From an uncultured Bdellovibrionales bacterium (GTDB lineage Bacteria; Bdellovibrionota; Bdellovibrionia; Bdellovibrionales; JAMPXM01), in assembly GCA_937927435.1 (NCBI GenBank), contig CALBDW010000019.1:1-11518 (forward strand): DNA of 11,518 nt. Direction: 5' to 3'. Shown piece after piece: positions 6,650 through 11,518 of this stretch. The notes under the pieces are model-generated. The model was not told the origin of the DNA. It saw nothing but the letters and a program-made list of their open reading frames with translations, and ran no database searches. The translations under genes and the position numbers were made by a program. Position 1 is the stretch's first letter. Each line of letters opens with the position of its first letter.

Positions 6650-8527
6650 GTGGGCGAGATTCGTCTTTTAGGACTGTTTTCGCGAAATGGAATTATTGCC
6701 ATTTCAATCCTCGTCGCGGCCGGATTGGCGCAGGCTCAACAGACTCGCGAATATGTTCCAGGCGAAGTCATCGTCAAACTGAAGGGTAAGGCCAAAACGC
6801 TCTCGTCCCGGGCATTCTTGGGAAAAGCGGTGGCGGAGAAATCAATGACGCTCAAAGGGTCTTGGAGCGGGCTTAACCTCCACCACTTCGCCTTGAAGCC
6901 TGGCCAGTCCGTTGAAGCGATGATCGCTGAACTTCAGCAGGACCCCGAGGTTGAATACGCGGAACCGAACTACATAGTTCGGAACTTCAGTTTGGGATCG
7001 CCGGAAGGGCCGGTTCTCTCGATGGCTGAGTTCCGCGAGCTTTCACATGGGGGGCAGAACCCGAACGGTCAGACTTCAGCGCCCATCGGTCTCGGGGACG
7101 CGTGGGATGAAATGTCGTATGACAAGGAGCCTCCGATCGTCGCCGTCATTGATACCGGCGTGGATTTGAATCACGATGTGTTCGTTCAAAGCGGAGCGAT
7201 CTGGACCAATCCAGGGGAAATTCCCGGGAATGGAATCGATGACGACGGCAACGGTTTCGTCGACGATGTTCACGGGTGGAACTTCGTGGCCAATAACGCG
7301 GATCCGACCGACGACGAGGGGCATGGCACGCATGTCGCCGGCATCATTCTCGGTACAACACAAGACATAAAAACGACTCCGCTCGCCCCGGCGCAAATTC
7401 GCATTATGCCGCTGAAGTTCCTCGATAAAAACGGTTCCGGTACGACTTCGGCGGCCATCCAGGCGATTTACTACGCCGTCAACAATGGCGCCAAAGTTCT
7501 CAGCAACTCCTGGGGGGGCGGCGGCTTCAGTAATGCTCTTCTCGAAGCGATCGCTTACAGCTATCAAAAAGGCCGCATCTTCGTCGCGGCGGCGGGGAAC
7601 TCGTCAAACAACAACGATTTGAGGCCGACGTATCCGGCTAACTACAACGTTCCGAACGTGATTTCGGTGGCGGCGACATCTGATTTGGACGCTTTGGCGT
7701 CGTTCTCGAACTACGGCGCCCAGACGGTTCACATGGGGGCACCGGGCGTGAAGATTTTCAGCACTTATCCGCGCAACACGTTTGCCGCCCTGTCCGGGAC
7801 TTCAATGGCTACGCCGTTTGTTTCGGGACTTGCCGCTTTGATCGTGCGCGAGCAGCCTGCAATGAACGGCTATCAAGTGCGCCAGCTGATTTTCAACGGT
7901 GCTCAACCGGTTTCGAGCTTGATGAATAAGACGGTCACCCGCTCGAGGCTGAATGTTTACCACTCGCTGATCGCCGCGAAATCCGCGACCGTCGATAGCA
8001 CGCTCCCTGCATATGATCTTGCTTCGTTGCGCGCTCCGAGCAGTTCGACAGAAGTCAGCGCCGAACTGGGCGGGTGCGGTTTGGTCAAGGCTCTGTACGA
8101 CGCGAACGACGGTGGTGGTCTGAGTGGTCCTCAGAAGAATCTCGCGTTCTTCGGATTGCTCTTGGTTATGGTTGCGCCCGTATTGCTCAGCTTCGCGCTC
8201 AGGCAGCGCAGCGGAAAATGTCAGCGTCGGCATACACGCTACCAAATCGATTCGTCCGTCCGAGTCAGAGTCGGCGACAGAGAACTTGTCGGACACGTGA
8301 GCACGATCTCGCTGGGTGGTGTCCAGCTCAATACGGACGCATGGCTTGAAAAAGGCGGTATTGTGACCATGAAGATCCGCAGCCCGGATGGTCGCGACGA
8401 AATCGAAGTCGAAGGCCGTATCGTCTGGAGCGAGGAGCACAAGCGTTACGGTGTCGCGTTCTCGAAAGTCGAAGACTCTGCTCTGTCGGCAATCAACCGT
8501 TGGACCCAGTCTCTGTTGAAGGTGTAA
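6650..8527 (+). CDS. Exported subtilisin-family (S8) protease with TM helix and C-terminal PilZ domain
   Basis: The 625-residue product combines a secreted serine protease with a cytoplasmic-type PilZ module. In order it has a signal peptide (1-30, ending AGLAQA), a fervidolysin/I9-like propeptide (about 33-112, EYVPGEVIVKLKG through VEYAEPNY), and an S8 catalytic domain (about 145-440). The catalytic residues are intact: D168 in AVIDTG, H225 in GHGTHVAG, oxyanion N317 in AAGN and S385 in GTSMATP. A low-complexity linker with GGCG (C476) and GGG follows, then one hydrophobic helix (about 497-517), a basic stretch and a PilZ domain (about 524-622). PilZ shows RxxxR (R526-R530) and the S-x-x-G part of the second motif (S554, G557), but T552 stands where Asp or Asn is usual. 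With the signal peptide, the protease should lie outside the inner membrane and PilZ inside. Control by cyclic-di-GMP is inference. Confidence 0.93.
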   Translation: MGEIRLLGLFSRNGIIAISILVAAGLAQAQQTREYVPGEVIVKLKGKAKTLSSRAFLGKAVAEKSMTLKGSWSGLNLHHFALKPGQSVEAMIAELQQDPEVEYAEPNYIVRNFSLGSPEGPVLSMAEFRELSHGGQNPNGQTSAPIGLGDAWDEMSYDKEPPIVAVIDTGVDLNHDVFVQSGAIWTNPGEIPGNGIDDDGNGFVDDVHGWNFVANNADPTDDEGHGTHVAGIILGTTQDIKTTPLAPAQIRIMPLKFLDKNGSGTTSAAIQAIYYAVNNGAKVLSNSWGGGGFSNALLEAIAYSYQKGRIFVAAAGNSSNNNDLRPTYPANYNVPNVISVAATSDLDALASFSNYGAQTVHMGAPGVKIFSTYPRNTFAALSGTSMATPFVSGLAALIVREQPAMNGYQVRQLIFNGAQPVSSLMNKTVTRSRLNVYHSLIAAKSATVDSTLPAYDLASLRAPSSSTEVSAELGGCGLVKALYDANDGGGLSGPQKNLAFFGLLLVMVAPVLLSFALRQRSGKCQRRHTRYQIDSSVRVRVGDRELVGHVSTISLGGVQLNTDAWLEKGGIVTMKIRSPDGRDEIEVEGRIVWSEEHKRYGVAFSKVEDSALSAINRWTQSLLKV

Positions 8528-8537
8528 GGTGGGAAGA

Positions 8538-8574
8538 GCGGTCTCCCTTAAAAGGGGGAGACCGCGTCGTTTTT
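8538..8574 (+). terminator. Intrinsic terminator of the subtilase-PilZ gene, shared with the convergent gene
   Basis: GCGGTCTCCC (8538-8547) pairs perfectly with GGGAGACCGC (8556-8565) around an 8-base loop, followed by GTCG and five T residues (8570-8574). It starts 11 bases after the subtilase stop. The stem also lies directly beyond the stop of the minus-strand OmpA-like gene (8573-8575), so it may end that transcript as well, although the leftward tail is only moderately T-rich. Confidence 0.85.
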
Positions 8575-9715
8575 ACATATCCACGACAATGAGTTCGATG
8601 CGGCGGTTTTTCGCCCGATTCTCTTCCGTGTCGTTCGGGGCGACAGGGTTCGCGGCGCCTCGTCCGACGGTTTCAAGGCGGTTGGCGTCCACACCACGCG
8701 TGACCAGTTCCTCCTTCACTTTGTTGGCTCTCGCGAGTGAAAGAGCCATGTTGAACTCAGGGTTGCCGGTGCTGTCGGTGAAACCCTCGATGCGGACATT
8801 GACACCTGGGTATTGATTCAGAGTTGCAGCGATCCTGTCGAGTTCAGCTTCGGAACCAGAAACCAGGTTCGTTGTCGCTGTTTCGAAGGTCAGTTCTTCG
8901 AACTGAAAGCGTTGCGGTAGATTCGTGCCGTCTCCGGCGGCGAGAAACGCGTCGAGTTCGCTTGCGGGCGTTGCCACATCACTTAAGGCTTGAGGCTGGG
9001 CTTGCACCGTCTCTTCCATGTCGGTCGGAGCGATCATTCTGTCGCCCGGGCCTCTCGTCAGCAAATAGCCGCCCAAGGCGAGAAGGGCGAGGAGTCCCAT
9101 CGTCATCCATGAAACGCCTCTTCGTTCGCCGTAGTGGACGCCCGACGACTCGCGCACCCGATCAAGCACACCGCCGGCGACTTCCGGTTTCGGGATCACG
9201 TCGGCCGGAACGAGTTTGGCGAGCGACGGTTGTTGGCTCGAAAGAAAACCCATGAGTGACGAAGCGTTGAAGCTGCCTTTCTTGACGCGCGACCCGAGGA
9301 CCGTCATCGCCAGCGGTGCCAGCATGCTCAGAACCTTGGTGATGCCGGAACTCGGCAAGCCCGATGCGCGGCTCAGTCTTTCGGCGATTGTGTCCAGATG
9401 ATTGCCAAAGATATTGCGAACGATATCGTTGCCTCTTTGTAGAGGAACCGTCGTTTGTTCGCCTTCGAATTCGCGGATGGCCTCATCAGGTGCGCGCGAG
9501 TCAAATCCTCCTTGGCGGATCATATTCAAGAGCGCCTGCGCACCGGCGACGTTCGAGCCCTTATTGACGATTCCCATCAAAAGCGCCGGCAGGATGGAGT
9601 TAATACCGGCTTTGATCGTGTCCGGTGGCAGTCCCGTCATTTTGCTGACGCGATTAATGAAACCGGGGCCAATGTAACTCTGAAGCGTATTGAGCAAGCT
9701 GTCGTTGATTGCCAT
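8573..9715 (-). CDS. DUF937 - transmembrane - OmpA-like peptidoglycan-binding protein
   Basis: The 380-residue product has an N-terminal DUF937 domain (about 1-160; helical, no signal peptide), a single membrane helix (about 201-220), a flexible linker, and an OmpA C-terminal domain (about 268-380). The OmpA signature GFTDSTGNPEFN...LSLARA is present: D314 and R329 match the residues that hold the diaminopimelate of peptidoglycan, with NRRIE near the end. Usual family members have His or Tyr where F312 stands. The predicted topology puts DUF937 in the cytoplasm and the OmpA domain in the periplasm, so the protein could anchor the inner membrane to the wall. DUF937 function is unknown. AGGAGG lies just before the ATG. 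The gene is convergent with the subtilase-PilZ gene and shares its terminator. Confidence 0.9.
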   Translation of the reverse strand: MAINDSLLNTLQSYIGPGFINRVSKMTGLPPDTIKAGINSILPALLMGIVNKGSNVAGAQALLNMIRQGGFDSRAPDEAIREFEGEQTTVPLQRGNDIVRNIFGNHLDTIAERLSRASGLPSSGITKVLSMLAPLAMTVLGSRVKKGSFNASSLMGFLSSQQPSLAKLVPADVIPKPEVAGGVLDRVRESSGVHYGERRGVSWMTMGLLALLALGGYLLTRGPGDRMIAPTDMEETVQAQPQALSDVATPASELDAFLAAGDGTNLPQRFQFEELTFETATTNLVSGSEAELDRIAATLNQYPGVNVRIEGFTDSTGNPEFNMALSLARANKVKEELVTRGVDANRLETVGRGAANPVAPNDTEENRAKNRRIELIVVDM

Positions 9716-9818
9716 GAGTCCTCCTCTCGGCGGTCCGTCGCCGGGCGTTCCGGTTCATCTTATCGAGGGCGGACGCGGGCGGCGAAACCGGAAGCAGGAC
9801 AGTTAAGGAGGGCCGAGG

Positions 9819-9899
9819 GTGAAGAAATGCGGAAGCTGCGAAGCGAGGCCGGCTGTCACAGGCTTGAAAGATTTACGATGGAGGCGGGTGTTGAAATGA
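9819..9899 (+). CDS. Possible 26-residue CxxC leader peptide or small protein
   Basis: GTG 9819 is preceded by AAGGAGG (9805-9811) at a seven-base gap, an excellent ribosome site that nothing else explains. The frame encodes a basic peptide beginning MKKCGSCEARPAV and ending WRRVLK before TGA. The CGSC pair could bind metal or form a disulfide, but no family is recognised. A second frame from ATG 9827 (39 codons) overlaps it, with a poorer distance to the same ribosome site. It may equally be noncoding. Confidence 0.25.
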   Translation: MKKCGSCEARPAVTGLKDLRWRRVLK

Positions 9900-9911
9900 T
9901 TTGTACAAATC
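9898..9911. promoter_or_regulatory. Perfect 14-bp palindrome, candidate operator
   Basis: GATTTGTACAAATC is a perfect palindrome with no spacer, 54 bases before the small secreted-protein ATG. Its position suits a dimeric repressor or activator site. A 14-bp perfect palindrome is expected roughly once by chance in a window this long, so position is the main support. Confidence 0.35.
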
Positions 9912-9965
9912 GCCAAGTGTGCGTGATAGAGGCCATGTCCGTTTAGACCTAGGGAGGAAAAGGGG

Positions 9966-10274
9966 ATGTTGGCAAGAAAAGCGTTCATTGCTTTGATGAT
10001 CGTCTTTATGGCGGGGAGCGCGCAAGCGTTCGACAGAATGCTCTGCTATGAGCATGCGAATATCGGCTGCGCCGACACGGAAGATTTCGATACCGAAAAG
10101 CTGATGAAACTGAGCTGTATTGATTTGGCGGTTATTCGGCAACGCATCTTGGAGCAACAGGCGACGGACGAACGCTGGGGCAGGGGGCCGAATCCGTTCT
10201 TGATCCGCAACCTTTATTTGGTTCAGTTCGCAGAACAAGCCAAGCGCTGCGACGCGTGGAATCCTCTTTACTGA
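9966..10274 (+). CDS. Small secreted four-cysteine protein, function unknown
   Basis: The 102-residue product begins with a clear signal peptide (MLARKAFIALMIVFMAGSAQA, cleavage after residue 21), leaving a mature protein of about 81 residues. Four cysteines (C27, C35, C51, C95) could form two disulfides in the periplasm or outside. The mature part is mainly helical in appearance, with a LSCIDLAVIRQRI segment and a C-terminal RNLYLVQFAEQAKRCDAW segment; I recognise no family. GGGAGG (9952-9957) lies eight bases before the ATG. A minus-strand frame of 138 codons overlaps the gene, but it has no signal peptide or family resemblance. The signal peptide and ribosome site make the plus strand the coding one. 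Confidence 0.8.
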   Translation: MLARKAFIALMIVFMAGSAQAFDRMLCYEHANIGCADTEDFDTEKLMKLSCIDLAVIRQRILEQQATDERWGRGPNPFLIRNLYLVQFAEQAKRCDAWNPLY

Positions 10275-10292
10275 TTCGTAAAGTGACACGGT

Positions 10293-10312
10293 CGGCGCTC
10301 GGCAGGGCGCCG
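10293..10312. terminator. GC-rich stem-loop between two convergent genes
   Basis: CGGCGC (10293-10298) pairs with GCGCCG (10307-10312) around an 8-base loop in the 50-bp gap between the convergent small secreted-protein and lipoprotein genes. No T-run follows on either strand, so it is at best a weak or factor-assisted terminator. Confidence 0.35.
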
Positions 10313-10324
10313 CTCGCGGCCGTC

Positions 10325-11065
10325 TTAACGGTTTTCAGTCACGCGATCTCCGCCGATCGTGCGGAGAATGAGGGTGCCCTCCCCTTGAATCTCTTCGGTC
10401 ACATTCAAGTGGAGCGAGGGACCGGGCTCGAGGGGTTCGGACGACCTCGGGCCTCGAGTCTCGATGAGGTTTTCCCCCTCGAGGATCAACCGGCGGGCGC
10501 TTAAGCTCAAGCCCGTCGTCACGGGCTCGATCGTGAGAGTCACTGCTTTCAAAACGATCTCATCGCCTTTTAAATTCACGAAGTGGAGCGATTTATTGAA
10601 CATGCGCGATCCGCAGATGAAAATCTTCTTCGCGTTGAGATAAAGAACGCGGTCGCGCGATTCCGCGCTGGTTTGCTCAGACAGGTTGGCGGTTTCCGCA
10701 CCAGAGAGTGTTTCGCAGCCAATGTTGATGTAGTTTCGGGAAGCCACAACGTCGCTGAGATCGAGGCGGCTTGTGTCGGTCGAAAAAACAGCTTTGAGGG
10801 CGTCGGAAACGGGAGTGTCCGTTCCATCCAAGTTTCGTCCGCCTTTTTGCTCGACTTTTATTCTCTCGTCTAAAACGCCGTTGATCACCACAAGTCCCGG
10901 TTGGCCGCCATCCACTAAGGATGAAGGCCCGTCAGTGGCCTCACTGCGAATCGGTGGCTCGACGGTCGGCTTCGGTTCTTGGAGAGTCTGCGTGCTGTCG
11001 CGCACGCCGGGACCGCATCCTCCAACGATGAGTGCGATAAGAGCGGTGACGACTCTTGTTTTCAT
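10325..11065 (-). CDS. Putative lipoprotein with beta-strand-rich C-terminal half, function unknown
   Basis: The 246-residue product has a short signal sequence ending in IVGGC, a plausible lipobox with C17 as the lipidated cysteine. The next residue is Gly, which does not signal inner-membrane retention under the E. coli rule, so an outer-membrane location is plausible. A Pro/Ser/Thr-rich linker covers about 22-55. From about 135 onward there are alternating hydrophobic strands (LYLNAKKIFICG, SLHFVNLKGDEIVLKAVTLTIE, LSLSARRLILEGENL) that look like rungs of a parallel beta-helix. C117 and C151 could form a disulfide. No family or enzymatic motif is recognised. GGGAG lies close before the ATG. 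It is convergent with the small secreted-protein gene. Confidence 0.8.
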   Translation of the reverse strand: MKTRVVTALIALIVGGCGPGVRDSTQTLQEPKPTVEPPIRSEATDGPSSLVDGGQPGLVVINGVLDERIKVEQKGGRNLDGTDTPVSDALKAVFSTDTSRLDLSDVVASRNYINIGCETLSGAETANLSEQTSAESRDRVLYLNAKKIFICGSRMFNKSLHFVNLKGDEIVLKAVTLTIEPVTTGLSLSARRLILEGENLIETRGPRSSEPLEPGPSLHLNVTEEIQGEGTLILRTIGGDRVTENR

Positions 11066-11137
11066 GAGCTCCCGAACCCCTTGAAGGTGCCGATAATTGA
11101 GTTCGGCAATGAAAAAAGTTTGCTTCCAACTCCCTAA

Positions 11138-11164
11138 AGCCCGGTTCGAAGACGTTCCCGGGCT
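11138..11164 (-). terminator. Stem-loop downstream of the FmdB-like gene
   Basis: AGCCCGG (11138-11144) pairs with CCGGGCT (11158-11164) around a 13-base loop. Read on the minus strand the stem is followed by TTT, so it could act as a weak terminator for transcription from the FmdB-like gene. Confidence 0.35.
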
Positions 11165-11206
11165 CCCGCAAGAGGTTTGAGCAAGATGTGGGCCAGGGCA
11201 AAGGTG

Positions 11207-11226
11207 GCGCGGGCAGAAGCCCGCGC
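11207..11226 (-). terminator. GC-rich hairpin directly after the FmdB-like gene
   Basis: GCGCGGGC (11207-11214) pairs perfectly with GCCCGCGC (11219-11226) around a four-base loop, five bases past the stop of the minus-strand gene. The T-run is weak (CCACCTTTG), so it may pause polymerase or protect the 3' end more than terminate. Confidence 0.5.
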
Positions 11227-11231
11227 GGCGG

Positions 11232-11426
11232 TCAATAACCGTCTTTGAACCAGCCTTTCCCTTTCAGCTGGAAGGACGTGTTCTTAGGAATCAGGCGTTT
11301 CTTCTCGGTTGAACCGCAATCAGGGCATTTCTCATTCGGCTCGTCTTTTTCGACGTCCGAATGGGTTAAATAGAGTACTTCATATTCCTTCTTGCACTTC
11401 TGGCATTCGTATCCATGAATCGGCAT
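11232..11426 (-). CDS. FmdB-family zinc-ribbon protein
   Basis: The 64-residue product matches the small FmdB-type putative regulatory proteins. It has an N-terminal MPIHGYEC start (family pattern MP-Y-Y-C), two CxxC pairs (C8/C11 and C34/C37) forming a single zinc ribbon, and the characteristic GKGWF segment near the C-terminus. The family is named after a regulator of the formamidase gene, but most members have no tested function; DNA, RNA or protein binding are all possible. The open frame continues upstream without a stop to the window edge, but the family-typical MPIHGYEC start and GGGAG five bases before the ATG fix the start. It ends just before a GC-rich hairpin. Confidence 0.88.
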   Translation of the reverse strand: MPIHGYECQKCKKEYEVLYLTHSDVEKDEPNEKCPDCGSTEKKRLIPKNTSFQLKGKGWFKDGY

Positions 11427-11447
11427 ACCATCTCCCGTTAACGAAAG

Positions 11448-11462
11448 ACTCGGCGACCGAGT
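11448..11462. repeat. Perfect 6-bp inverted repeat with a 3-base loop upstream of the FmdB-like gene
   Basis: ACTCGG-CGA-CCGAGT lies 22 bases before the FmdB-like start. It could be an operator, a leader hairpin, or the terminator of a gene beyond the right edge. TTCTTT follows on the plus strand. Confidence 0.35.
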
Positions 11463-11518
11463 TTCTTTAGAGGAGCACCCGGAGTCAATGTGTTCGCGGA
11501 TTCGAGGGAAAGTTTGCT

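Larger units (their letters stand above)
9716..9965. promoter_or_regulatory. Divergent intergenic region with structured leader and palindrome
   Basis: This 250-bp gap separates the leftward OmpA-like gene from the rightward small secreted-protein gene. The ompA-side half is very GC-rich, and CCGGTT (9750-9755) can pair with AACCGG (9786-9791), so the OmpA mRNA may have a folded leader. The right half holds a tiny ORF (9819-9899) and a 14-bp palindrome (9898-9911). No clear sigma-70 promoter was found on either strand. Confidence 0.4.

Noticed and set aside
7802..8440. A 212-codon minus-strand frame opposite the subtilase-PilZ gene
   Set aside because: It is antisense to the Ser motif and PilZ domain of a clearly coding gene, and its product resembles no family.
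9455..9946. A 163-codon plus-strand frame overlapping the start of the OmpA-like gene
   Set aside because: It is mostly antisense to DUF937, has an Arg/Ser-rich composition and no domain. Only its tail lies in intergenic sequence.
9873..10289. A 138-codon minus-strand frame over the small secreted-protein gene
   Set aside because: The plus strand has a signal peptide and a well-placed ribosome site; this frame has neither.
11438..11518. A minus-strand frame open from the right edge, ending in TAA 11 bases before the FmdB-like start
   Set aside because: The spacing would suit an upstream operon gene, but 26 codons with mixed third positions and no recognisable motif are not enough. The inverted repeat inside it is an alternative explanation.

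Overview
The window reads as a chromosomal cell-envelope region of a diderm (Gram-negative) bacterium with fairly GC-rich coding sequence. Signal peptides, a lipobox lipoprotein, an OmpA-type peptidoglycan-binding domain, a PpiD-type periplasmic foldase and a complete MreC/MreD/PBP2/RodA set all point that way. A subtilase fused to a PilZ domain and a DUF937-OmpA protein would suit a Bdellovibrionota or other 'deltaproteobacterial' lineage, but that is a guess from gene style. No tRNA, rRNA, CRISPR array, IS element or phage gene was seen.

Layout, left to right. The first 69 bases (minus strand) may hold the start of a truncated gene with a CPYC motif. Positions 118-4734 (minus strand) carry a tightly overlapping elongasome operon transcribed mreC -> mreD -> mrdA (PBP2) -> rodA. 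Its junctions overlap by 1, 4 and 4 bases, which implies translational coupling. mreB is not next to mreC. Instead a PpiD/SurA-like membrane-anchored parvulin (4893-6416, plus strand) diverges from the operon. After a 233-bp gap containing perfect stem-loops comes the most unusual gene (6650-8527, plus strand): a signal peptide, a protease propeptide, a complete subtilisin-family S8 catalytic domain, a Cys/Gly-rich linker, one transmembrane helix and a C-terminal PilZ domain. A strong intrinsic terminator separates it from a convergent DUF937-TM-OmpA protein (8573-9715, minus strand). A 250-bp divergent intergenic region with a perfect 14-bp palindrome precedes a small secreted four-cysteine protein (9966-10274, plus strand). 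An unrecognised lipoprotein (10325-11065, minus strand) and an FmdB-type zinc-ribbon protein (11232-11426, minus strand) complete the window.

How the genes fit together: mreCD-mrdA-rodA build and position lateral-wall peptidoglycan, the PpiD-like protein assists folding of exported proteins, and the OmpA-like protein probably ties the inner membrane to peptidoglycan. The subtilase-PilZ protein is the best candidate for an undescribed system. Its predicted topology puts the protease outside the inner membrane and a potential cyclic-di-GMP sensor inside, so one polypeptide could couple an intracellular second messenger to envelope proteolysis. The domain content and topology come directly from the sequence; the signalling role is inference.
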